Shown: in pieces, positions 8,198 to 15,493 of the stretch
Numbering within the stretch: position 1 is the first letter of the stretch
Layout of the letters: each line of letters opens with the position of its first letter
Assembly: GCA_030596225.1 (NCBI GenBank)
Contig: JAUVKO010000015.1
Coordinates: forward strand, 1-16,747
Length of the DNA stretch: 16,747 nucleotides
Source of the DNA: Fidelibacterota bacterium
GTDB taxonomy: Bacteria > Fidelibacterota > UBA8477 > JABMPR01
Direction of reading: 5' to 3'
Position numbers and translations under genes: made by a program
Notes under the pieces: generated by a model
What the model saw: the letters and a program-made list of their open reading frames with translations, nothing else
What the model was told of the DNA's origin: nothing
Databases searched by the model: none

Positions 8198-8673
8198 TAC
8201 TCTGCTCCAACACGCAGGAGAATAAATATTCCGCTTAAGAGACCTAGAGTATATATGGTTTTTGGTAATAGAATAAGAAACACAACATTGCCGATGGCCC
8301 ATTGAGAATCTTGGAATGTTATCATCACTGTGATAACAAAAAAGATCGCTAAAAATCCAGTATAAAGCAAATATTGCATTATGATAGGAACACGAGTGAT
8401 ACGTCCATGAAAAATACCGGCAAAATAACCCACAACAGATAATGCAAGTCCACTGATTCCCACCAAATGCGTACCGGTAAGTGCATCAATAATGAATCCC
8501 AGGAAAAACCCCAACCAGATGGCATGCAATTGGCTGTGAGTCAGACCGACATAAATAATAAAGATCACTAAAAAGCTTGGTGTCAAACCATATATGCTAA
8601 AAACGTCACCCAGCATCCATTGAAAGATAAGGACCAGGAAACCCAATAGACTATATTTGATAGTATCGATCAT
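8197..8673 (-). CDS. mreD: MreD, rod-shape-determining inner-membrane protein
   Basis: MreD is a small polytopic inner-membrane protein of the elongasome that binds MreC and helps control PBP2/RodA. This 158-residue product is almost entirely hydrophobic, with about five membrane segments (such as YSLLGFLVLIFQWMLGDVF, PSFLVIFIIYVGLT, AIWLGFFLGFIIDALTG, LALSVVGYFAGIF). The central GFFLGFIIDALTGTHLVGIS is the typical MreD motif 'G...G...D.......G..al'. Primary sequence is poorly conserved in this family, so position between mreC and mrdA is strong supporting evidence. Both junctions are TAATG overlaps (with mreC at 8673 and mrdA at 8197), which implies tight coupling and fixed stoichiometry. 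Confidence 0.93.
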   Translation of the reverse strand: MIDTIKYSLLGFLVLIFQWMLGDVFSIYGLTPSFLVIFIIYVGLTHSQLHAIWLGFFLGFIIDALTGTHLVGISGLALSVVGYFAGIFHGRITRVPIIMQYLLYTGFLAIFFVITVMITFQDSQWAIGNVVFLILLPKTIYTLGLLSGIFILLRVGAE

Positions 8674-9455
8674 TATTTCAGGATGAACACTTCTTCTAAT
8701 CGATTAAAATCTGTTGCCAGATCAACCTGAACAGATTTAACATAATCCTCGATCACCGGTGAGATCTCAGAGACCCATCCAACAAAGATATGCTCTGGAA
8801 AAATATCACTAAAACCAGACGTCACAACAGAGTCGCCGGCAATCACCGCAGCATTCCTGGGTACATCCTGAATTATGTATCCTTTTTTCAGGTTATAGCT
8901 TAGGATACCCACATCCCGGGAACGCATTTCCCGTACGGAAACACGAAAATTTTTATCATTAATCAACTGCACTAATGCGGTATTTGGTGAAATGGCAACT
9001 ATTTTTCCAACCAATTGGGCTTGTGCGTCCACAACACCTGATAACAATTTAACTCCATCCTGAGACCCCTGATCAACAGTCAGGCTGTTCATTGTATGAC
9101 TACCAATATTGGAAAGCACATTAGCCGGAATAACGTCAAAGCTCTTTTCACCTTTAAAACCCAACAGATTCCTTAAACGCTGGTTCTCCCGCACCAGGTT
9201 CTTGTACTTATTCAACTCGATTTGAGCTTTTACATGGCTCTGTTGAAGCTTGTGATAATCCTTTTCAATTGTAAAAAGGGTTTCCACCCATTGGATTGGA
9301 ACATAGAGATAAGCTGAAGCATCCATAACAATACCACGTGCACGGATAAGCGCCGGGCTATTATTTGATGCAATTAGCACAAGGGATAAAACAATTGCTG
9401 ATACAAGATTTACCAGTGATTTGTATCGAGAGATTGGTGATACTGATGTTGCCAA
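8673..9455 (-). CDS. mreC: MreC, rod-shape-determining periplasmic scaffold
   Basis: MreC spans the inner membrane and forms filaments in the periplasm that link MreB to PBP2. The 260 residues are a short cytoplasmic N-terminus, a membrane anchor (about 13-32, LVNLVSAIVLSLVLIASNN), a coiled coil (about 62-98, YHKLQQSHVKAQIELNKYKN, then ENQRLRNLLGFK) and the two-lobed beta domain with VIPANVLSN, VDQGSQDGV, VVDAQAQLVGKI, LINDKNFRVSV and GDSVVTSGFSDIFP, all recognisable family motifs. The start is a TTG at 9455; no in-frame ATG occurs before residue 43, beyond the anchor, so a TTG start is needed to include the membrane segment. It begins 28 bp after mreB and is coupled to mreD by TAATG. The protein is rather short compared with E. 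coli MreC (367 residues) but normal for many phyla. Confidence 0.94.
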   Translation of the reverse strand: MATSVSPISRYKSLVNLVSAIVLSLVLIASNNSPALIRARGIVMDASAYLYVPIQWVETLFTIEKDYHKLQQSHVKAQIELNKYKNLVRENQRLRNLLGFKGEKSFDVIPANVLSNIGSHTMNSLTVDQGSQDGVKLLSGVVDAQAQLVGKIVAISPNTALVQLINDKNFRVSVREMRSRDVGILSYNLKKGYIIQDVPRNAAVIAGDSVVTSGFSDIFPEHIFVGWVSEISPVIEDYVKSVQVDLATDFNRLEEVFILK

Positions 9456-9483
9456 GATCTAACCTAACCTACTGCAAAACCGC

Positions 9484-10506
9484 TTAATAAAGTACATCCT
9501 CATATCGTTCGATGTTATCAAGCACCTTACCGGTGCCCTGCACAATGGAAAGTAATGGATGTTCTGCGACATTAACAGGTAGATCGACTTCCAAACGCAT
9601 CCGTTTATCAAACCCCTGAAGCAGTGCACCACCTCCAGTTAGAATAATACCGCGATCAAGTAGATCAGAACTCAATTCAGGAGGAGTTCGTTCCAGACAC
9701 ATTTTCACTGCATCGACAATAAGATCAATGGTATCTCTTAAAGCATCCCGAATTTCAGACGATGACACCTCAATGGTCTTGGGAATACCAGCGATCATAT
9801 TCCGACCCTTTACAGAGAGTTTATAATCTGTCCCCTGCAAAGCAGAGCCCACATTACACTTGATGCTCTCGGCTGTACGTTCACCAATAAGTAAATTATG
9901 GTCACGTTTGAAATGTTGGATAATAGCTTCATCCATCTCATCACCGGCAACACGCAGCGATTCTTTTGTAACAATTCCATTTAAGGCTATGATGGCGATT
10001 TCAGTTGTACCTCCACCAATATCAACAATCATGCTGCCTACCGGTTCACTAATATCGATACCGATCCCGATAGCAGCAGCTACAGGCTCCTCAATTAAGA
10101 AGACTTCCCGAGCATTGCGACGTTCAGCAGATTCTTTAACGGCTCGCTTCTCAACCTCGGTTATGCCGGAAGGAACACAGATGATCATTCTAGGACGTGC
10201 TAATTTTGAAATTGGCAATTTATTAAGAAACCCCTGCAACATGCTGTCTGCCATCTCGAAGTCTGCAATTACACCATCACGTAATGGACGTATGGTCTCA
10301 ATCTCCTGATGAACCTTACCTACCATGCGTTTAGCTTCGTTACCAACCGCGATGACTTTCGATGTTGACTTGGATTTTGCAACAATAGATGGTTCGTTAA
10401 GAACGATTCCCTGTCCCCGTATGTAAATCAGTGTGTTTGCCGTTCCCAGATCAATTGCAATATCAACACCCATCCAGTTTCGAAAATTTGAAAAATTTGT
10501 GACCAT
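9484..10506 (-). CDS. mreB: MreB, actin-like rod-shape-determining protein
   Basis: MreB assembles ATP-dependent membrane-associated filaments that orient lateral wall synthesis. The 340-residue sequence has the actin-fold nucleotide site: phosphate-1 loop DLGTANT (19-25), EEPVAAAIG (139-147), phosphate-2 loop DIGGGTTE (162-169) and adenosine loop TGGGALLQG (290-298). The ATG at 10506 is preceded by GAGAGGG, a good ribosome-binding site, and gives MVTNFSNFRNWMGVDIAIDL, with an amphipathic tip that could bind membrane; an internal ATG at residue 12 is the alternative. It is the first gene of the mreBCD-mrdA-rodA cluster, after a 207-bp leader with a candidate promoter and a hairpin. Length and sequence are ordinary for the family, and MreB rather than FtsA or DnaK is certain. 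Confidence 0.97.
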   Translation of the reverse strand: MVTNFSNFRNWMGVDIAIDLGTANTLIYIRGQGIVLNEPSIVAKSKSTSKVIAVGNEAKRMVGKVHQEIETIRPLRDGVIADFEMADSMLQGFLNKLPISKLARPRMIICVPSGITEVEKRAVKESAERRNAREVFLIEEPVAAAIGIGIDISEPVGSMIVDIGGGTTEIAIIALNGIVTKESLRVAGDEMDEAIIQHFKRDHNLLIGERTAESIKCNVGSALQGTDYKLSVKGRNMIAGIPKTIEVSSSEIRDALRDTIDLIVDAVKMCLERTPPELSSDLLDRGIILTGGGALLQGFDKRMRLEVDLPVNVAEHPLLSIVQGTGKVLDNIERYEDVLY

Positions 10507-10713
10507 CTACCCTCTCGTGGCTAACATTGACTCTCAGCCCTTGAAAAACAACACTTTACCCTTAGCTTAAGAATCTCTTCCTAAGGGTGGTGCAAAATCT
10601 ATCATTTTTTTACCCAATAGCACTTATTAATTGGCTGATAGTGGCTTTATTTTAAGGGATTAGCTACAAACAGGTAAAGTGCATTCTCTAAAGACTTACA
10701 ACTACAAGCAAAA
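10507..10713 (-). promoter_or_regulatory. Leader/promoter region of the mre cluster with inverted repeat
   Basis: This non-coding gap is between the GWxTD gene and mreB. On the minus strand, GGTAAA read as TTTACC (10678-10673) and TAAAAT (10654-10649), 18 bp apart, form a weak promoter candidate. Downstream, perfect 8-bp arms ACCCTTAG (10558-10565) and CTAAGGGT (10581-10588) enclose 15 bases that can themselves form a 4-bp stem (AAGA/TCTT). It has no clean T-tract directly after it (GTAAAGTGTTGTTTTT on the minus strand), so it could be a poor terminator for the upstream operon or a structured mreB leader. Confidence 0.4.
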
Positions 10714-11982
10714 TCAGTAACGGAAACGCCAGTCATTTTGGTCCAAGTAGTTATGATGCAAGCGGTAGTCGCCGAAACCGGTTTCATCCTGGAAAACGAA
10801 CTGCTTTCCAAGTCGGTAATATTCCCATACTTGATAGGGTTTACGATCCAATTCAAAAGGACCTCTCTGTATCTCATCCGGTGGTCCAAATAATATGTAT
10901 ATCATACCTCTATCCGTTTTCCATCCCGATTGAACAACAGTGAATGCTTCTATTGAAAAAGCCACCCGGCGGTAATATTCTTCCATTAATTCATTCTCAA
11001 TGGTACCGGGTGTGGGATCAAGTGTAGACCAGAACTCCCTGAATCTGTCGATTTTCTCTTCTGCTGACCCAGATTTGATATGACGGATCTGACGATCAGT
11101 TGCGATGTAGACCAACTGATGCACTGCTTCATCCATATCACCAATATCGAAATTGATCCCACGGATACGTACCCGAAAATGAGATTTGGTCGTAACCCGA
11201 TTCCCTTTCGCATCTTCTGCAATTAAAAATAAGGTATAATTTGTATGGTGCATTTCGCTAAGAGGAACAACAAAGGATAGTAAAGAATCAATGGCTCCTT
11301 CATGATCAATGCTTCTGCTTTGATTTATCACGCTTTTATCTTTAACCATCAGTTCATACTTCAAACTATATGGAAAAAATGAGCCAATGAGTCTCGCTTT
11401 AAATCTTAATGTATCAACAATCTCATAAAAAGACTGGTCCATCAACAATTCAGAACCTTGGGGGGAATGATTGTCCATGATCATGATATTCCCCAAAGCC
11501 AGATCTCCGGAATACATATCAGATTGATCAACTTCAGCGCTGAGCATACGCGATTTTTTAGTATACAGATCAGTCACTCTTACACTGAGGGTCAACTCAG
11601 CTGCCGGAACGATAAAACTATTTACTGCCACAACAGTATTTTCAGTCTTGCGAGTTGCCTTATAGGAGTCCAGCCAGAGAGAATCGCTCCATATCGTACC
11701 TTCTATACGCTCTTTATCATTATCCAGGATATTTATGCCCACTTCATATCGGGCTAAATATTGATTCCCTGAACGAGTGAATTGCAGTTCATTATACGGA
11801 ATCTTCAAGTGAATGGAAACTTTGATATTTTCCTTGTTAGGCAATGGCTCAGATAGACCAATGAAGGAAAAGTCAGGTAAGGTAAGATCCTTATCCCGGT
11901 TAATTTTCTGATCAGCACAGCCAACAATCAGTGCTATTAGCAATAAGGCATTTATGTTTGATCTTAATATAGATTTCGCCAC
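10714..11982 (-). CDS. GWxTD domain-containing lipoprotein
   Basis: The 422-residue product starts with a lipoprotein signal (LLLIALIVGC, lipid Cys22). The middle (about 50-275) is beta-rich with Ig-like strands (VSIHLKIPYNELQFTRSGNQ, YELMVKDKSVINQ, NYTLFLIAEDAKGNRVTTKS). The C-terminal part is the GWxTD domain: FREFWSTLDPTPGT..NE..EEYYRRV (314-339), then GWKTDRGMIYILFGPPDEI (353-371) and a YQVWEYY segment. This domain is widespread in FCB and related bacteria and is named after its motif; its function is unknown. The start is a GTG at 11982 preceded by GAGGATCAA, overlapping the propeller gene by 19 bases, so the two are coupled. Two central tracts match neighbours in style only. It is probably exported and attached to a membrane. 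Confidence 0.88.
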   Translation of the reverse strand: MAKSILRSNINALLLIALIVGCADQKINRDKDLTLPDFSFIGLSEPLPNKENIKVSIHLKIPYNELQFTRSGNQYLARYEVGINILDNDKERIEGTIWSDSLWLDSYKATRKTENTVVAVNSFIVPAAELTLSVRVTDLYTKKSRMLSAEVDQSDMYSGDLALGNIMIMDNHSPQGSELLMDQSFYEIVDTLRFKARLIGSFFPYSLKYELMVKDKSVINQSRSIDHEGAIDSLLSFVVPLSEMHHTNYTLFLIAEDAKGNRVTTKSHFRVRIRGINFDIGDMDEAVHQLVYIATDRQIRHIKSGSAEEKIDRFREFWSTLDPTPGTIENELMEEYYRRVAFSIEAFTVVQSGWKTDRGMIYILFGPPDEIQRGPFELDRKPYQVWEYYRLGKQFVFQDETGFGDYRLHHNYLDQNDWRFRY

Positions 11983-13655
11983 TTGATCCTCGTTAGTCCC
12001 AGATTAGTCCCAATCCAAATATAGTCTTCATTTGCCACCAAATCAGTCACAAAATTACTAATAAGTCCATCATTCAAAGTAAAGTGCCGCCAGGCATATG
12101 TCATTGAGTCAAAACTGAAAACTCCCATATCAGTTCCAATCCAGACATTGGTTCCAGCCATTGCAAGTCCCCGTGGCTTGAATGGGGCATGCGGAGCAAG
12201 ATAGGCATTCCCCTTTTCCTGCAATAGGTCAACCTTTATCAGTCCACGATGAGTAGCGGCCCACAGCATTTCACCCTGGACTTCACTTTCGTAGATAGGA
12301 TCTACAGCTGCAGCCACTTTTGGGGATAGCATTTCGCCTGAGCTGTTAATCCGGGCAACAAATGTCAGATTGGTCTCATCAAAAATGAAAATACCGAAAT
12401 AAGTGGAGATATAATATCTGCCATTTGAGTATTTAATATCGAAGACCGGCCAATCCAACCCTCCGGGAAACAAGGTTTGAATAATAAGACCTGATTCATG
12501 GAATAGATAGGCATTGCGTTCTGTTGCAACCATAAGATTGCCATCATCTCCTGCTGCAATTGAATAAATACGTGTGCTGGCAAGATCCTTTTTTGAAATA
12601 ATCCGATTCCAACTTTGTGTATCAACAGTTTTCTGAAATACACCATTACGACCTGCAATCAGCAAGCCTGTACTTGTACTGTCAATTGCTGAGATAAACG
12701 AATAGTCAAGAACAGGGTCCCTGATGGCTTCATCATATATAGCATCATAGCCTTCTAAAAGTGATAATCCTGCACGACCACCAACAAGCAGTTTCTTCCC
12801 TATCAGCTTCATCGACATAACATCAGGTGACAAAAGGCCAAACGGTAATGAGCTAAAGCTCCCCCCACTGATCTTTTGGTGGAAAACACCCATTCCGTAA
12901 GTACTGAGAAATGCTTCCCCGGACTCTCTGCCACCGGATATTGCTGAAACAGAACTTGCCGTTCTAAGTGGATACCCATCTAGGTGGAGCATATTGTTAG
13001 CATCAAAGCTCCCATTCGTAATACTCTGAACAAGAAGTGATTCATAGATCACGTTTGATTCAGGGGCAATGGCACTAATCCATTGTATATCATTCCATTC
13101 AATAGCAAGGGTTGAATCTGCTCCCCAGTTTTCAAATACTCCTGAACTTTTCATGAATACTGCAGAATAACTTTCAGCCAGTCCTTCTCTGGTAGAAGTG
13201 ACCACTACACGGGTATCAGTGATTCCCAATTCATAATTTCCGGAAAATTTTGCATCCTTGGGAAGTGCTTCCCTAGTCATCCAATCAGTTAAATGATCAT
13301 AGATAAAAACGAAATCAGGAGTGATGATCCATACATCCTGGGTGGCCAGGTTCTGCCATACCAGCAGGACTGGATATTGTATTAAGCCATTACTTGCTGT
13401 GATGGGGTCTAACCACCGGCCATGGTGATGATCATATACCAGTACACCATCCTCCGCTGCAAAGTATACATTCCAAATACCATAATAACTGTGATTGATG
13501 TGTTTTCCGGCAGGCACACTAATGATTGTACCTCTCTCATAGACATCTTGCGCTTTGCTGCCATCTACAAGAAGGAATGCCAACAATATTGCCAGGACAT
13601 TCTTGATTAAGCTGATATTATCACGCCACTGAACAGACAATGATTTGGTATCCAC
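11964..13655 (-). CDS. Secreted beta-propeller (Reg_prop-like) protein
   Basis: From the GTG at 13655 the product is 563 residues, with a Sec signal (LIKNVLAILLAFLLVDGSKA, about 16-35). The mature part is a string of propeller blades of the two-component-regulator-propeller type: NVYFAAEDGVLVYDHHHGRW, DVWIITPDFVFIYD, GLLIAGRNGVFQKT, GNLMVATERNAYLF, YISTYFGIFIFDE, MLWAATHRGLIKVD, NVWIGTDMGVFSFD and YIWIGTNLGLTRIKW near the C-terminus. There is no histidine kinase, DNA-binding or sorting domain, so it is a stand-alone propeller, probably periplasmic or surface exposed. The frame is open upstream to 13805 inside pspC, but those residues do not look like a leader; GTG at 13676, GTG at 13655 and TTG at 13643 are the candidates, so the start is uncertain. 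It overlaps the GWxTD gene, suggesting a shared complex. The ligand is unknown. Confidence 0.82.
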   Translation of the reverse strand: MDTKSLSVQWRDNISLIKNVLAILLAFLLVDGSKAQDVYERGTIISVPAGKHINHSYYGIWNVYFAAEDGVLVYDHHHGRWLDPITASNGLIQYPVLLVWQNLATQDVWIITPDFVFIYDHLTDWMTREALPKDAKFSGNYELGITDTRVVVTSTREGLAESYSAVFMKSSGVFENWGADSTLAIEWNDIQWISAIAPESNVIYESLLVQSITNGSFDANNMLHLDGYPLRTASSVSAISGGRESGEAFLSTYGMGVFHQKISGGSFSSLPFGLLSPDVMSMKLIGKKLLVGGRAGLSLLEGYDAIYDEAIRDPVLDYSFISAIDSTSTGLLIAGRNGVFQKTVDTQSWNRIISKKDLASTRIYSIAAGDDGNLMVATERNAYLFHESGLIIQTLFPGGLDWPVFDIKYSNGRYYISTYFGIFIFDETNLTFVARINSSGEMLSPKVAAAVDPIYESEVQGEMLWAATHRGLIKVDLLQEKGNAYLAPHAPFKPRGLAMAGTNVWIGTDMGVFSFDSMTYAWRHFTLNDGLISNFVTDLVANEDYIWIGTNLGLTRIKWRNLY

Positions 13656-13662
13656 AGACGGT

Positions 13663-14295
13663 TTAATCTGATTCACGCAGAAATACGGCAAGAGCCAGGT
13701 ATGCCAGCACACCAAACCCAAACGATCCCAGAGTGGCAATTGCCCATAAAATGCGGATAATATTTGAATCCACATTAAAATAAACACCAATTCCACCACA
13801 AACACCGGCTACTCGTTTGTCACTCCGTGATTTGTATAATATTTTACCTTCTGGAAATACCTTTTTAAAAGATGATCTGGCATCTTCTTTTATTGATTGA
13901 TTCAAGAAAAGATATAAGCCCAGACCAATCACTACAAGCGGCCATAACATACTGCTCATAATCATTGCAGTACCTGCAAAAAGCCCTCCTACAGGTCCGA
14001 TCAGTCTCAGGAGCAATAAAAGTCCTAGTATAATCAGCAAGATACCCCAAAAGCCTTTTGAATAGGTTTGCAGTTCAACTTTTACATTAGTTTTGCCCTC
14101 AACTGTGACAAATTCAGGATCTTTTGGAACAATGACCATTGCCACCAGGTATGCCAGCACACCTGTTCCCCCAAAAATCACCAATACAACCCAGAGTAAT
14201 CTGATAATGACCGGGTCAATCTTGAAATACTCACCGATTCCTCCACATACCCCATCAAAAACTTTGTCTTTATTAGATTTATATAGTTTTCTCAT
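13663..14295 (-). CDS. Membrane protein with two PspC domains
   Basis: The 210 residues hold two copies of the PspC domain. The first (about 1-62) has LYKSNKDKVFDGVCGGIGEY, DPVIIRLLWVVLV and GVLAYLVAMVIVPKD; the second (about 151-210) has LYKSRSDKRVAGVCGGIGVY, DSNIIRILWAIATL and GVLAYLALAVFL. Between them are two hydrophobic segments (GFWGILLIILGLLLLLRLIG and the following SSMLWPLVVIGLGLYLFL). PspC domains in enterobacteria take part in the phage-shock response to envelope stress; the role of tandem forms is unknown. One base separates its ATG from the pcm stop, and the ribosome-binding site GAGAGGG lies in the end of pcm, so it is co-translated with it. The PspA/PspB partners are not in this window. 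A 19-bp stretch is identical in both copies (14145-14163 and 13695-13713), a sign of internal duplication. Confidence 0.92.
   Translation of the reverse strand: MRKLYKSNKDKVFDGVCGGIGEYFKIDPVIIRLLWVVLVIFGGTGVLAYLVAMVIVPKDPEFVTVEGKTNVKVELQTYSKGFWGILLIILGLLLLLRLIGPVGGLFAGTAMIMSSMLWPLVVIGLGLYLFLNQSIKEDARSSFKKVFPEGKILYKSRSDKRVAGVCGGIGVYFNVDSNIIRILWAIATLGSFGFGVLAYLALAVFLRESD
13695..14163 (-). repeat. 19-bp identical repeat marking the internal duplication of the PspC gene
   Basis: The plus-strand sequence CCAGGTATGCCAGCACACC occurs at 13695-13713 and again at 14145-14163, 450 bp apart. Both encode the GVLAYL segment at the end of a PspC domain. The surrounding domains differ more, so this may be conserved codon use, recent conversion or chance within a conserved motif. 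Confidence 0.7.
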
Positions 14296-14296
14296 T

Positions 14297-14974
14297 TTAC
14301 CCTCTCGAATTGCTGTCGATTTCTTTCACTGATCCTTGAACAAGCGGTACAAACCTGACAGCATCTTTTCTTACTCTATTTATTTGCTCTGCACTTTTCC
14401 GGCAGACCCAGACATATTGATTGTATTTCCCCTCCGGTGCTACCAGGATCCCACCGTCTTTCAATGAATTGAATAAATGTTCCGGGATCCTTGGCGGACT
14501 AGCCCATAGAATAATACGGTCATATACCTTATTTTCCACTAAATGTTCCCAGGCACTCCCATGACTCATGGAAACATTATCGATCTCAAGTTGTTCCAGA
14601 ACTGACTGAGAATCACGAACCAACTTGCTATATACATCCATTGCATTCACATGTTTGCATATTTTTGCGAGTAAAGCTGTGGAGTAGCCACTACCGCTCC
14701 CAATCTCCAGAATCTCATGGGTCAAATCCAATTCAAGATACATAAGCATCAAGGCTACAATATATGGCTGACTAATGGTTTGACCGGCCTTTATCGGCAA
14801 AGGATAATCACCATATGCTTTACTGAGATTCACGTGAGGAACAAATAAGTGACGTGGAATTTCCTGAAATGCTTCCAGAATATTTTTCTGATGAATGCCA
14901 CGATAATTCAATTGTTCGGCAACCATTTTAAGTCGCAGTTCGTAAGCATTATCATAATCCCAGGTGGATGTCAT
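14297..14974 (-). CDS. pcm: Protein-L-isoaspartate O-methyltransferase
   Basis: The enzyme uses S-adenosylmethionine to methylate L-isoaspartyl residues in damaged proteins, starting their repair in the cytoplasm. Diagnostic segments are MVAEQLNYRGI (17-27), YGDYPLPIKAGQTISQPYIV (54-73, substrate and family motif), the SAM loop ILEIGSGSGYSTA (88-100), DRIILWASPP (DxIi...APP, motif II region) and AVRFVPLVQG near the end. At 225 residues from the ATG at 14974 it is slightly longer than the usual 205-215. The frame continues to an ATG at 15025, but a TATAAT sequence overlaps that codon (15029-15024), which argues for a downstream start; 14989 is another option. It heads the pcm-pspC-propeller-GWxTD unit and is divergent from the XRE regulator. 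The family identification is secure, the start is not. Confidence 0.93.
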   Translation of the reverse strand: MTSTWDYDNAYELRLKMVAEQLNYRGIHQKNILEAFQEIPRHLFVPHVNLSKAYGDYPLPIKAGQTISQPYIVALMLMYLELDLTHEILEIGSGSGYSTALLAKICKHVNAMDVYSKLVRDSQSVLEQLEIDNVSMSHGSAWEHLVENKVYDRIILWASPPRIPEHLFNSLKDGGILVAPEGKYNQYVWVCRKSAEQINRVRKDAVRFVPLVQGSVKEIDSNSRG

Positions 14975-15036
14975 GCTACAATTTAACATGATTCTGAAGG
15001 CAATCATTAACTTATCGAAAATCATTATATTTTACG

Positions 15037-15057
15037 TCTAAATCAATTATATTTAGA
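15037..15057. promoter_or_regulatory. Candidate operator between pcm and the XRE gene
   Basis: The 76-127 bp divergent gap contains a perfect inverted repeat TCTAAAT-N7-ATTTAGA, with TATAAT-like sequences on the minus strand at 15051-15046 (inside the repeat) and 15029-15024. A XRE dimer could bind such a 21-bp site and control pcm or its own gene. On the plus strand TTGACT (15070-15075) is a possible -35 element without a convincing -10 partner. The link is inference from symmetry and position only. Confidence 0.35.
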
Positions 15058-15119
15058 AACTTCTTCAAGTTGACTGAAAATATTGATTTGGACCATTTTA
15101 TATGGGGAGAATGCAACTC

Positions 15120-15416
15120 ATGGATATCGGTAAGCAATTAAGGTTTGTAAGAGAAGCTCACCATCTACTTCAGAAAGAACTCGCTAACCGGGCAGGTTTG
15201 GATCGAAGTTATGTGAGCAAGCTGGAAAGAGGATTGGCCGATCCAACTTTAACTACGCTTCAAAAAATTGCTTCAGCTTATCACTTATCAGTTTCACATC
15301 TGCTCAGCTATGGAACTGAAGAAAGTTTCAGTCTTGATATAGATGCAGCCATTGATGCTCTTAAAACCTTGAAATACAACATGGTTAAGGTTGAGATCAA
15401 TATCAAACCACTCTAA
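15120..15416 (+). CDS. XRE-family helix-turn-helix transcriptional regulator
   Basis: This small protein (98 residues from the ATG at 15120) is a Cro/CI-type DNA-binding domain: MDIGKQLRFVREAHHL, then helix-turn-helix QKELANRAGLDRSYVSKLER (18-37), and the trailing helices DPTLTTLQKIASAYHLSVSH. About 30 C-terminal residues carry no recognisable effector domain. In-frame ATGs lie at 15102 and 15111, but GGGGAGA (15104-15110) stands 9-10 bases before the ATG at 15120, and XRE proteins often begin MDIGK-like, so that start is preferred. It is the only plus-strand protein gene, divergent from pcm and convergent with the TonB-like gene. It lacks an adjacent toxin gene, so it is more likely a stand-alone repressor than an antitoxin. 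Its targets cannot be told from sequence, but the inverted repeat in its upstream region is a candidate. Confidence 0.88.
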   Translation: MDIGKQLRFVREAHHLLQKELANRAGLDRSYVSKLERGLADPTLTTLQKIASAYHLSVSHLLSYGTEESFSLDIDAAIDALKTLKYNMVKVEINIKPL

Positions 15417-15421
15417 ATAAT

Positions 15422-15452
15422 ACAGGCAGAAGCTTAAATTCCTCCTGCCTGT
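15422..15452. terminator. Possible hairpin between convergent genes
   Basis: Perfect 8-bp arms ACAGGCAG (15422-15429) and CTGCCTGT (15445-15452) flank a 15-base loop in the short gap between the XRE gene and the convergent TonB-like gene. Neither side has a good T-tract (GTTAACAATTG on plus, ATTATTT on minus), so it would be a weak or factor-assisted bidirectional terminator. Confidence 0.45.
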
Positions 15453-15493
15453 GTTAACAATTGAATCCTGTCAAAGAACGAGCTTTAAGTGTC

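Noticed and set aside
8198..8302. 35-residue N-terminal extension of PBP2 (start at 8302)
   Set aside because: It lies wholly inside mreD in another frame, does not resemble PBP2 N-termini, and the TAATG junction at 8197 gives a normal start.
9860..10309. Plus-strand open frame of 149 codons antisense to mreB
   Set aside because: It mirrors the codon pattern of mreB, is low-complexity in translation and has no recognisable domain or ribosome-binding site.
11458..11757. Plus-strand open frame of 99 codons within the GWxTD gene
   Set aside because: Antisense to a well-supported gene, with no domain or start signals.
13656..13805. 50-residue N-terminal extension of the propeller protein
   Set aside because: It mostly overlaps the conserved second PspC domain in another frame and would place unrelated sequence before a good signal peptide.
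15120..15416. XRE gene as an antitoxin of a toxin-antitoxin pair
   Set aside because: No partner-sized gene on the same strand lies next to it; both neighbours are unrelated and oppositely oriented.
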